DNA of 47,078 nt from Vibrio plantisponsor. Its GTDB lineage: Bacteria; Pseudomonadota; Gammaproteobacteria; Enterobacterales; Vibrionaceae. Shown here one piece after another: positions 25,977 through 34,163 of this stretch. The translations under genes were made by a program, and so were the position numbers. Positions within the stretch are counted from its first letter, which is position 1, and every line of letters begins with the position of its first letter. The notes under the pieces are model-generated. The model was not told the DNA's origin. It searched no databases and saw only the letters and a list, made by a program, of their open reading frames with translations. The stretch spans positions 1 through 47,078 of the forward strand of contig NZ_JABEQC010000020.1 in the NCBI RefSeq assembly GCF_013041605.1. Reading direction: 5' to 3'.

Positions 25977-26703
25977 ATGGAACGGGTAGAAAGGCCAGTT
26001 GAGCAACACTTTGAACCACTTTGGTAATACCGCGATTGGTTTTATCGGCCACGATCAAGGCCATCATGTCCTGAACCATCACCATTTTGGAAAACAACCG
26101 ATCAAAGCTGATGTCGTAATCCGATTCTCCCATGCGGTTTGATAGCAGAAACAATTCACCTTTACTGTCTCTGCGTTGATAGAGACGCCAGACAAAAATT
26201 TCAATGTTACGAGCACTGTTATAAAGGGATTGCTCATTTAATGAATCGATAATGAAAAATTCCTGCTGGTGGTTGTAAGAGCGTCTGAGCATCTCTGTTA
26301 ATCCAACCATAGCGGCGAAAACCCTGTCTCCCTGAAAGTTTTCATCGAAGCTAAGAAGAATCGCATCAACGCCAGTGACTCCGTTCAGTTCGTCAAAAAT
26401 CAAAGAGGGAATTTCAATTGTATTGTAGGTGCCGAATATCTGCGCCATACGAGCATCCACACTCATGCCGGAACTTTTTCTGAGTTGCCAAGGGTTGCGA
26501 ACGTAAAGTTTACGAGTTAATTCCATCAGCATCTGTTTTTGCTGTTTGGCATGAACATCCATAACAAAATCAACATCACTTTTTCCTAAGTTGCGCATAG
26601 GCTTTGGCATTGAGCCACAACCAGATAGGAAGAAAAAAGTGGTGATCAGCACCAGCAGTAGTGAAATTTTACGCTTGAGTGGCTGAGGGACTAGTTTGCT
26701 CAA
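25975..26703 (-). CDS. Predicted lipoprotein of unknown function
   Basis: The 242-residue protein has a lipoprotein signal: basic LKRKIS, a hydrophobic run, and the lipobox FLSGC with the modified cysteine at residue 29. The next residue is Gly, not Asp, which fits outer-membrane sorting. The mature part is mixed alpha/beta without a motif I recognise. A TTG start at 26703 is preferred because AAGGA lies 7-8 nt upstream. An earlier TTG at 26742 has no ribosome site and would put 13 polar residues before the signal. It converges with orn. The function is unknown. Confidence 0.7.
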   Translation of the reverse strand: MSKLVPQPLKRKISLLLVLITTFFFLSGCGSMPKPMRNLGKSDVDFVMDVHAKQQKQMLMELTRKLYVRNPWQLRKSSGMSVDARMAQIFGTYNTIEIPSLIFDELNGVTGVDAILLSFDENFQGDRVFAAMVGLTEMLRRSYNHQQEFFIIDSLNEQSLYNSARNIEIFVWRLYQRRDSKGELFLLSNRMGESDYDISFDRLFSKMVMVQDMMALIVADKTNRGITKVVQSVAQLAFLPVP

Positions 26704-26961
26704 TCCATTTTCCTTTTTACTTTCCTTGTCAGAAGCTTTCAAAGTCGGAAGCTTTTACGAATGTCAGTTTACGCGGATATTAGTGCTGTACGGTTAAAAA
26801 TACGTCGGTCGCAAAATAAGTTGCAAATAATTCTGTCAGAATAACGGTTTATCTCGCATAATGCGTGGGCTCGAATTTAAGTGAAATCTTAAATGACTAA
26901 CCGAAGCTGGTGGTCTTTTAAGCAAAAAGCGTTGTTTGCGGATGCTTTTTAGTCAAGCGAT

Positions 26962-27019
26962 AAAAAAAAGAATTTTTTTTTCGATAAGGGCTTGCATCAC
27001 ACAAAAATGCTCTTATAAT
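26962..27019 (+). promoter_or_regulatory. tRNA operon promoter with UP-element-like A/T tract
   Basis: TTGCAT (26992-26997) and TATAAT (27014-27019) have a 16-bp spacer. Just upstream lies an A8-G-A2-T8 tract (26962-26980), where an UP element for the RNA polymerase alpha subunit would be expected. The discriminator TCGCAGCCC is GC-rich, typical of stable-RNA promoters. The remaining gap from 26704 holds no gene that I can see. Confidence 0.8.
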
Positions 27020-27051
27020 TCGCAGCCCTGAACAACGGAAACGTTGTTGAT

Positions 27052-27127
27052 GCGACACTAGCTCAGTTGGTAGAGCGCAACCTTGCCAAGGTTGAGGTCA
27101 CGAGTTCGAACCTCGTGTGTCGCTCCA
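27052..27127 (+). tRNA. tRNA-Gly (GCC), copy 1
   Basis: The gene is 76 nt with encoded CCA. The acceptor stem is GCGACAC/GTGTCGC, and the anticodon loop CTTGCCAAG carries GCC. It is the first gene of an eight-gene array. All five Gly copies are identical. Confidence 0.98.
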
Positions 27128-27180
27128 CTTTCTCAAGTTAGAAAGCGAAGGCTCTCATTGTGCTTAACAATGATTACGGA

Positions 27181-27257
<77 letters not shown>

Positions 27258-27290
27258 AATTTAGATTAAACGCAAAATGCGGTTAATCAT

Positions 27291-27366
27291 GCGACACTAG
27301 CTCAGTTGGTAGAGCGCAACCTTGCCAAGGTTGAGGTCACGAGTTCGAACCTCGTGTGTCGCTCCA
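27291..27366 (+). tRNA. tRNA-Gly (GCC), copy 2
   Basis: It is identical to copy 1. It follows the initiator tRNA after a 33-nt spacer containing the hairpin GATTAAACGC/GCGGTTAATC. Confidence 0.98.
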
Positions 27367-27416
27367 CTTTCTTTAGTTAGAAAGCGAAAGCTCTCATTGT
27401 GCTGAACAATGACAAT

Positions 27417-27492
27417 GCGACACTAGCTCAGTTGGTAGAGCGCAACCTTGCCAAGGTTGAGGTCACGAGTTCGAACCTCGTGTGTCGCTCCA
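27417..27492 (+). tRNA. tRNA-Gly (GCC), copy 3
   Basis: It is identical to copy 1. The spacer before it carries the TCATTGT/ACAATGA hairpin shared by most spacers of the array. Confidence 0.98.
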
Positions 27493-27545
27493 AAACTTTC
27501 TTTAAATAGAAAGTAAAAGCTTTCATTGTGCTGAACAATGACATT

Positions 27546-27621
27546 GCGACACTAGCTCAGTTGGTAGAGCGCAACCTTGCCAAGGTTGAGGTCACGAGTT
27601 CGAACCTCGTGTGTCGCTCCA
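27546..27621 (+). tRNA. tRNA-Gly (GCC), copy 4
   Basis: It is identical to copy 1, with CCA encoded. The spacer before it again contains the CTTTCT/AGAAAG and TCATTGT/ACAATGA hairpins. Confidence 0.98.
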
Positions 27622-27677
27622 AATTCCTTTCTTTAAGTAGAAAGTAAAGCTCTCATTGTGCTTAACAATGATACGGA

Positions 27678-27754
<77 letters not shown>

Positions 27755-27787
27755 AATTTAGATTAAACGCAAAATGCGGTTAATCAT

Positions 27788-27863
27788 GCGACACTAGCTC
27801 AGTTGGTAGAGCGCAACCTTGCCAAGGTTGAGGTCACGAGTTCGAACCTCGTGTGTCGCTCCA
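27788..27863 (+). tRNA. tRNA-Gly (GCC), copy 5
   Basis: It is identical to copy 1. It closes the second copy of the 190-bp fMet-Gly repeat unit. Confidence 0.98.
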
Positions 27864-27920
27864 GTTTCTTTCATTAGAAAGTAAAAGCCTTCATCGTGCT
27901 TAACGGTGATACAATACGGA

Positions 27921-27997
<77 letters not shown>

Positions 27998-28017
27998 ATT
28001 TCAAAATATTAAAAGTA

Positions 28018-28044
28018 AACTGCGCTCGTTCGCAGATTTTTTTT
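28018..28044 (+). terminator. Terminator of the tRNA operon
   Basis: CTGCG (28020-28024) pairs with CGCAG (28031-28035) around a 6-nt loop, and a run of eight T residues follows. Confidence 0.88.
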
Positions 28045-28164
28045 CTTTTAATACTGCAATTATTTGGCAATCTGCCAATGCTCTTTCTATAATGCTGTGA
28101 AGCATAAGCCCCCTAATAAGAAATTCTCCTATTCCCATAGGCAGAATACCCCCAGATAAACGCA

Positions 28165-28518
28165 AATCATAAACTTGCCTCTTTATCCCTTTGATACTGT
28201 GTGTTCAGGCATTCTTTGTACTGTTCATTAACAGACTTATCCACAAATTTTGCATGTGGATAACTCAGTGAATAATTTGTTTTTTACAATAAAAAATGCT
28301 TGAGTCAGTAGGATCTTTTGCGGTAATAGAGATTGAGTGAATAGTTGAATCTTTATTTAACTATATGATTTTAATGAAAATGCAATGTTCTTAATGTTAA
28401 TGTGGATAGTCAAAAAACGATCATTAACTGTATTTTCATTGATCCTAATCATTTCCTGCTAATGTGACTAACTTTTCTCAAATATAAAAATAGACGCGTC
28501 TTTGAAATTTTTTCCACA
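28165..28518. other. DnaA-box cluster in datA-like position
   Basis: The gap 28045-28590 is AT-rich and has no gene. It carries two perfect DnaA boxes facing each other, TTATCCACA (28237-28245, +) and TTATCCACA (28263-28255, -), plus TTTTCCACA (28510-28518, +, fits TTWTNCACA) and CTATCCACA (28409-28401, -, one change). Two IHF-like sites match the consensus at 12 of 13 positions: AATCATAAACTTG (28165-28177, +) and the - strand site at 28196-28184. Three GATC sites are present. The position, between the tRNA-Gly operon and queG, is that of datA in E. coli, which lowers DnaA-ATP. A datA-type role here is inferred. Confidence 0.6.
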
Positions 28519-28590
28519 TTGGTGCATTTTGAGAAGCGTATCAAAGAATATGCTTATTAATTGTGCGTAATCAGTCGTTATATTGGTTCA

Positions 28591-29703
28591 CTACGCGTCT
28601 CTCGGAAGCCCTTTCTGCACTATACGAATGAGCCTTTGATGGCTCGTGACGGAGCTTGGCAGATTCGCCAATTGTTTTTCTATAGCCCAATTTAAGTGCA
28701 CATCCAAAGTCTCTGATTGGCCTTTAGCCTTTTCTAAAGCAGAAACAATTTGTTCCGAATAGGGTGCATTGCCTAGTGCAATGGCGATATTTCTCTGCCA
28801 TTGCAGATGGCCAATTCTTCGAATGGCAGAGCCTTCCATTTTTTGCAGAAAGGTTTTTTCATCCCATGCGAACAAACTCAATAAGTCTGGTGATTCAAAA
28901 GACTCCCTACGATGAAAGTCCTTTTGCTGTGTGAGATCGGAAAAGCGATTCCAAGGACAAACGAGCTGACAGTCGTCACACCCATAAATACGATTTCCCA
29001 TCGCTGTACGAAATTCTTCAGGAATGATGCCATCGAACTCTATGGTGAGATAGGAGATGCACTTCCTTGCGTCGACAATACCATCAGCGACAATCGCACC
29101 CGTTGGGCAAGAGGTAATGCAAGCTTTGCATTTGCCACATTCATTTTCCGAAGGTGTATCCACCGGCAGAGGAATATCTACCAATAGTTCACCAAGGAAA
29201 AACCAAGACCCCGCTTCTTTATCGAGAATAAGCGAATGCTTACCTGTCCAACCCAATCCTGCTTTTTGGGCAAGCGGGCGCTCCAGGATTGGCGCTGAGT
29301 CGACAAAAGGACGATAACTTAACTTTTCGACTTCCTTTTCTATCTTTTCACCGAGTTTTTTCAATTGGTTGCGAACTAATTTGTGATAGTCACGTCCAAG
29401 AGCATATCGGCTTATATAGGCTTGAGTCGGATCGGATAAGTTCGACGCGAATTGGGCTTTCGGAGGAAGGTAGTTCATCCGTGCACTGATGACTCGGATT
29501 GTGCCGGGCAAAAGTTCTGCTGGACGAGCACGCATCATCCCGTGCCTTGCCATCCAATCCATCTCGCCATGATATCCGGCATCTAACCATTTTTGCAGAG
29601 CCATTTCATGTTCATGAAGATCAATATCGCAGATGCCTACTTTCTCGAAACCGAGTTCAGTAGCCCATTGTTTTATTTGATCAGCGAGTGCTTGATAGTT
29701 CAT
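28591..29703 (-). CDS. queG: Epoxyqueuosine reductase
   Basis: The 370 residues compare with 379 in E. coli. The enzyme is cobalamin-dependent and performs the last step of queuosine synthesis in tRNA. Two 4Fe-4S clusters are marked by CGKCKACITSCPTGAI (about 188-203) and CDDCQLVCPW (about 240-249). The N-terminal part starts MNYQALADQIKQWATELGF and carries the conserved EMDWMARH segment. A C-terminal HEAT-like region (IRRIGHLQWQRNIAIALGN) is present. No strong ribosome site is visible. It reads towards the tRNA operon and away from tsaE. Confidence 0.95.
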   Translation of the reverse strand: MNYQALADQIKQWATELGFEKVGICDIDLHEHEMALQKWLDAGYHGEMDWMARHGMMRARPAELLPGTIRVISARMNYLPPKAQFASNLSDPTQAYISRYALGRDYHKLVRNQLKKLGEKIEKEVEKLSYRPFVDSAPILERPLAQKAGLGWTGKHSLILDKEAGSWFFLGELLVDIPLPVDTPSENECGKCKACITSCPTGAIVADGIVDARKCISYLTIEFDGIIPEEFRTAMGNRIYGCDDCQLVCPWNRFSDLTQQKDFHRRESFESPDLLSLFAWDEKTFLQKMEGSAIRRIGHLQWQRNIAIALGNAPYSEQIVSALEKAKGQSETLDVHLNWAIEKQLANLPSSVTSHQRLIRIVQKGLPRDA

Positions 29704-29743
29704 GGCGAAGTATGTACTAGGATTGTTAGCCTAAAAGGGAGCG

Positions 29744-29942
29744 GATCTTAACGGATCTCACCAAGTGGATCTAGCTCAAACTCGAACCACTCAAGGTAAA
29801 AAGATAGGATCTTCACGTTATTTAGCGAGTTCATACAGACATTTTTCTGTTTGCTTACACAAGAGATCTTGTCTCTCAATTCGATACCAGTTTACTATTC
29901 GGTTTCTATTGGTTTTTATATAGTCATTGGGATCAAACGATC
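29744..29942. repeat. GATC-rich spacer between queG and tsaE
   Basis: Seven GATC sites occur in 199 bp, starting at 29744, 29754, 29768, 29808, 29865, 29931 and 29939. The first four are in the repeated form GGATCT. Random sequence would give fewer than one. In E. coli the gene nnr occupies this slot and is absent here. Dam/SeqA involvement is an inference. Confidence 0.6.
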
Positions 29943-29968
29943 CTGAGATGAATTTGAGAAAGTATTGA

Positions 29969-30433
29969 ATGAGCACTAAGACGTTTATTTTAAAAGATGA
30001 GCAAGAGACGGTAAAACTTGGCACAGCGCTATCAAAGTTGTGTTCTCAGCAAACGACCCTCTATTTGCACGGAGATCTTGGTGCTGGCAAAACAACTTTT
30101 AGCCGTGGTTTTATTCGTGCTTTAGGCCATCAAGGTAATGTCAAAAGCCCAACCTATACACTGGTTGAGCCATACCAATTGGCTGACTGGCAGGTTTATC
30201 ACTTTGATCTTTACCGTTTAGCTGATCCTGAAGAATTAGAATTCATGGGGATCCGCGACTATTTTACTGCCGACGCTATTTGTTTGGTGGAGTGGCCAGA
30301 GAAAGGCCAAGGGCTATTGCCGACATCGGATATAGATATTGAAATTCGTTACGATGGTGAACAACGCCAAGCGTTGCTGACAGCCAATAATGATTATGGA
30401 CGTACGTTACTGAGTCAGTTGGAGTTATGTTGA
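29969..30433 (+). CDS. tsaE: tRNA threonylcarbamoyladenosine ATPase TsaE
   Basis: The 154 residues compare with 153 in E. coli. TsaE drives the TsaBDE complex that makes t6A37 in tRNAs reading ANN codons. The Walker A motif is HGDLGAGKTTFSRG (about 34-47). SPTYTLVEPY, FDLYRL and LVEWPEKG are family signatures. The gene overlaps amiB by 7 nt, so translation is coupled. It begins the amiB-mutL-miaA-hfq-hflXKC series. Confidence 0.96.
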   Translation: MSTKTFILKDEQETVKLGTALSKLCSQQTTLYLHGDLGAGKTTFSRGFIRALGHQGNVKSPTYTLVEPYQLADWQVYHFDLYRLADPEELEFMGIRDYFTADAICLVEWPEKGQGLLPTSDIDIEIRYDGEQRQALLTANNDYGRTLLSQLELC

Positions 30434-32145
30434 TAGGATCGCGCCTGCGCCTTTTTGTAGTTTTTTTCACTTTAGCGATAGCATTCATCACTTCTAATGC
30501 GAGTGCCAATGTTCTAGAGGGGGTTCGTGTTTGGCCCTCTCCAGACGAAACTCGAGTGGTGATAGATGTTCAATCGGAAGTTAGTTTTACCTATTTCACT
30601 CTGACTAGCCCCGAAAGGCTAGTGATTGATCTTAAAAATACCTCATCAAAATCGAAGTTACCGATGAAGGTAACGGATAGTGATGTATTGACGAAGATTC
30701 GTGCCAGTTCTCCTCCAGATAAGGGTACTTATCGTCTGGTGTTTGAGTTAAAGAAAAAATCCCCAGCCAAATTATTCACATTAGCGCCGACTCCCGGCGG
30801 ACAATATGGACATCGTCTGGTCGTTGACCTACCTCATGATGATGCTTCATCGCAAGGCGGTTCGAGCTCTGGCTCTCAAACTCAGGTGAGCAGAGACGCC
30901 TCTCAATTTTATGGCAATGCCAATATTGTCGTTGCTATTGACGCTGGACATGGTGGCGAAGACCCAGGTTCAATTGGCCCAACTCGCAAATACGAAAAGA
31001 ATGCCACGCTGAGTATCTCAAAGAAGTTAGTTGACCAGTTGGATGCAGTTCCGGGTATTAAAGGTGTGCTCACCCGTCGCGGAGATTACTTCGTTAACCT
31101 CAATAAACGTTCAGAAATTGCTCGTAAGAATAAAGCCCATTTGTTGGTTTCGATTCATGCTGACGCATTTAGCTCGCCGAAACCGAGGGGAGCTTCTGTG
31201 TTCGTTCTCAATACACGTCGTGCGAATACAGAAATTGCCCGTTGGGTTGAGAATCATGAGCAGCAATCCGAGTTGCTTGGTGGTGCCGGGCAGGTATTAG
31301 CTAAGAACAACAGTGACCGAAACGTAAGCCAAACCTTATTGGATTTACAGTTTAGCCATTCGCAAAAGGAAGGCTACAAGGTGGCTACCAACATCCTGAG
31401 CGAAATGGGTAAAGTGGCACACCTGCACAAAGCTGATCCGGTCAATGCCAGTCTTGCTGTTCTGAAATCACCGGATATTCCTTCAGTTCTTGTGGAAACT
31501 GGGTTTATCTCTAACCCTACTGAAGAGCAGTTACTCTTCCAACGTAGCCATCAAGACAAACTGGCTCGTGCGCTTGCAAAGGCGATAACCCAATATTTTG
31601 AAGAGAACCCGCCAGAAGGGACACTTTTCGCGAATCGTAATAAGACTCAGAAATACAAAGTGCAGCGAGGCGATTCACTCTCTGCTATTGCTCACAAGTA
31701 CGGCACGAGCATTGAAGCGATTAAACGAACCAATAAATTAACCAGTAACAGTTTATCAGTTGGCCAAGTCATCACTATTCCGGGTGGTATTTCAAGCCCG
31801 ATTCCGGTTCCTGTCGTGAGTAATCCGGTAGAAACCGAAACGATTACCCATACGGTCGCGAAAGGTGATTATTTAGGTAAGATCGCCAGCACTTATAAAG
31901 TTTCTGTGGCTGAGATTAAGCGTGAGAACAGTTTAAAATCTGACACTCTTAAACTAGGGCAGAAATTGAGAATTACGGTGAGCCTGAAAGATAAGCCTTT
32001 ACGCAAACATACAGTGAAAAGAGGCGAATACTTAGGCAAGATATCTAGCCAGTATGGCGTCGATGTTGATAGTGTCAGAAAAGCGAACAATTTACGCTCC
32101 GATCAGCTCGCCGTCGGACAAGTGCTCATTATTCCAAACAAGTAA
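30427..32145 (+). CDS. amiB: N-acetylmuramoyl-L-alanine amidase AmiB with three LysM repeats
   Basis: The 572-residue periplasmic enzyme cleaves the peptide stem from peptidoglycan to separate daughter cells. A signal peptide (about 1-27, ending SNASA) is followed by an AMIN domain (about 28-130). The Amidase_3 domain begins AIDAGHGGEDPGS (about 182) with the zinc His and Glu. Three LysM repeats start near 412 (YKVQRGDSLSAIAHKYG), 481 (HTVAKGDYLGKIASTYK) and 528 (HTVKRGEYLGKISSQYG). E. coli AmiB lacks LysM, so the extra length is real. EnvC at 17422 is its expected activator. It overlaps tsaE, and mutL starts 8 nt after its stop. Confidence 0.96.
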   Translation: MLIGSRLRLFVVFFTLAIAFITSNASANVLEGVRVWPSPDETRVVIDVQSEVSFTYFTLTSPERLVIDLKNTSSKSKLPMKVTDSDVLTKIRASSPPDKGTYRLVFELKKKSPAKLFTLAPTPGGQYGHRLVVDLPHDDASSQGGSSSGSQTQVSRDASQFYGNANIVVAIDAGHGGEDPGSIGPTRKYEKNATLSISKKLVDQLDAVPGIKGVLTRRGDYFVNLNKRSEIARKNKAHLLVSIHADAFSSPKPRGASVFVLNTRRANTEIARWVENHEQQSELLGGAGQVLAKNNSDRNVSQTLLDLQFSHSQKEGYKVATNILSEMGKVAHLHKADPVNASLAVLKSPDIPSVLVETGFISNPTEEQLLFQRSHQDKLARALAKAITQYFEENPPEGTLFANRNKTQKYKVQRGDSLSAIAHKYGTSIEAIKRTNKLTSNSLSVGQVITIPGGISSPIPVPVVSNPVETETITHTVAKGDYLGKIASTYKVSVAEIKRENSLKSDTLKLGQKLRITVSLKDKPLRKHTVKRGEYLGKISSQYGVDVDSVRKANNLRSDQLAVGQVLIIPNK

Positions 32146-32153
32146 TCAAGATT

Positions 32154-34154
32154 ATGACCATCCAAATATTACCCGCCCGTTTAGCAAACCAAATCGCTGC
32201 GGGTGAGGTAGTGGAAAGACCTGCATCAGTAGTGAAAGAGCTGGTGGAAAACAGTTTAGACTCTGGCGCTACACGAATCGATATCGATATCGAGAAGGGT
32301 GGCGCTAAGCTTATTCGTATCCGCGATAACGGTTGTGGAATAGCAAAAGAGGAACTTGGTTTGGCGCTGAGTCGCCATGCGACGTCAAAAATCCATACTT
32401 TGGATGATCTTGAAGCGATTATTAGCCTCGGGTTCCGAGGCGAAGCACTGGCGAGTATCAGCTCTGTTTCTCGTTTAACGCTAACTTCGCGTCCGGCAAC
32501 CCAAGAAGAAGCCTGGTCCGCTTATAGCGAAGGGCGCGAGATGGAAGTTAAACTTCAACCAGCAGCGCATCCGATTGGTTCCACGGTTGAAGTTCTGGAT
32601 TTGTTCTTCAACACTCCTGCTCGCCGCAAATTTCTGCGTACCGAGAAAACCGAATTTACTCACATTGATGAACTTCTGAAGCGTATTGCATTAAGTCGTT
32701 TTGATGTGACATTCAACCTGCGACACAACGGGAAAATGGTGCGTCAGTACCGAGCCGCTAAAACGGAAATTCAGGCGGAAAAACGCATCGCCGCAGTGTG
32801 TGGTAGCGCCTTTGTTCGTTCAATGTTGAAAATTGAGCTTGAGCATCAGGGCTTGCGTTTGCATGGCTGGATTACGACACCTGAAGGAGCCCGTCAGCAA
32901 AGCGATATTCAGTATTGCTACGTCAATGGACGCATGATGCGCGATAAGTTGATCAATCATGCCATTCGTCAAAGCTATGAAAGTAGTCTGCGTGCGGATC
33001 AATTCGCTACTTATGTGCTTTATATCGAAATCGATCCTCATCAGGTGGATGTCAATGTCCATCCAGCCAAACACGAAGTGCGATTCCATCAAGCTCGTTT
33101 AGTGCATGATTTTATTTATCAAGCGTTAAGCAGCGCGTTGGCTGAGAGCCAGCATATTGATGCTCCAAGCATTAATGAGGGAGCGTTCCACTCTCCTGAC
33201 GAACTGAATCATACGCAAGATACTCACGAACCCGTCAAGCGGTCTGAAGAGGCTGAGGAAAGAGCTAGGCAAGCTGTCGAAAATTCACCTGCCTATCCAA
33301 GAAAGGCGAGTTCAGAGCGAAGTTATTCACCACAAAATGATTCCTATCAGGTGCGAGAAAATGCGCAACGTAGTGAGTGGATGGTATCCGACAGAGCGAA
33401 GAGTAAATCGCCTCAGGAGAGAGTGGTTTCTAAATCGCCGAGCAAAGCTGAAGTCTATGCCTATCAGGAATTAATGAAAACACCTGAGCATACTGAAAAG
33501 TCAGCAACTGCACCGGTAAACAACGTTGATAAACACGAGCTTGAAAAAACAGGTTCTTCACAATCTTCTCTCGAACCTGTGCTTATTGAGCAACTGGGCA
33601 AAGCGATCTCTATTGTTCAAGAACGATATTTGCTGATGAACTCCCCTAGTGGTTGTGTTCTGGTCTCACTGCACAAAGCGGAATGGTTCAAAGTGCTTGG
33701 GCAACTGAATGTTGAGCAAGGGGCGTTAAAAAGTCAGCCGCTGCTCGTACCGTTATCACTGAAAATATCGTCACAAGAAGTTTCAGCCTTAGAGCATTAT
33801 CAGGCGGTATTTGCTAGGTTTGGTATTGAGTTTCAGCGTCGCTCAGCACAAAGCGTCATGTTGATGGGAGTGCCCCAACCATTGCGCCAGCAAAACTTAC
33901 AAAATTTAGTTCAAGATCTGTTATCTTACGCCGCTTCAAACTTAGCGCAGGGTGAAGGTGAGCTTGATACTCAAGTGCTCGCTCAGTGGTTAAGTGATCA
34001 TGTGACAGTGAACAAATCCAGCTACACTTTGTCTGAAGCGATTCAGTTGATTGCTGAATTAGAGCAGTTATGGCAAGGCAAGTTGCCTTTGCATGATGCA
34101 CATTTTGTTAAGCCTGTCGATTTTACAGCGACTATCCAAGCATTAAACATTTAA
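32154..34154 (+). CDS. mutL: DNA mismatch repair protein MutL
   Basis: The 666 residues compare with 615 in E. coli. MutL couples MutS to MutH and UvrD. The N-terminal GHKL ATPase motifs are clear: ELVENSLDSGA, DNGCGI and GFRGEALASI (within 1-110). The linker (about 340-460) is polar and longer than in E. coli. The C-terminal dimer domain has no DQHAxxE-type endonuclease motif, as expected where MutH cuts at hemimethylated GATC. It follows amiB by 8 nt and precedes miaA by 9 nt in one operon. Confidence 0.97.
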   Translation: MTIQILPARLANQIAAGEVVERPASVVKELVENSLDSGATRIDIDIEKGGAKLIRIRDNGCGIAKEELGLALSRHATSKIHTLDDLEAIISLGFRGEALASISSVSRLTLTSRPATQEEAWSAYSEGREMEVKLQPAAHPIGSTVEVLDLFFNTPARRKFLRTEKTEFTHIDELLKRIALSRFDVTFNLRHNGKMVRQYRAAKTEIQAEKRIAAVCGSAFVRSMLKIELEHQGLRLHGWITTPEGARQQSDIQYCYVNGRMMRDKLINHAIRQSYESSLRADQFATYVLYIEIDPHQVDVNVHPAKHEVRFHQARLVHDFIYQALSSALAESQHIDAPSINEGAFHSPDELNHTQDTHEPVKRSEEAEERARQAVENSPAYPRKASSERSYSPQNDSYQVRENAQRSEWMVSDRAKSKSPQERVVSKSPSKAEVYAYQELMKTPEHTEKSATAPVNNVDKHELEKTGSSQSSLEPVLIEQLGKAISIVQERYLLMNSPSGCVLVSLHKAEWFKVLGQLNVEQGALKSQPLLVPLSLKISSQEVSALEHYQAVFARFGIEFQRRSAQSVMLMGVPQPLRQQNLQNLVQDLLSYAASNLAQGEGELDTQVLAQWLSDHVTVNKSSYTLSEAIQLIAELEQLWQGKLPLHDAHFVKPVDFTATIQALNI

Positions 34155-34163
34155 GCAAAACTC

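Noticed and set aside
29818..30024. Small - strand protein overlapping the tsaE start
   Set aside because: No ribosome site, overlap with the tsaE coding start, and no family resemblance.
33500..34154. MutL endonuclease motif
   Set aside because: No DQHAxxE-type metal site occurs in the C-terminal domain, so the protein fits the MutH-dependent type.
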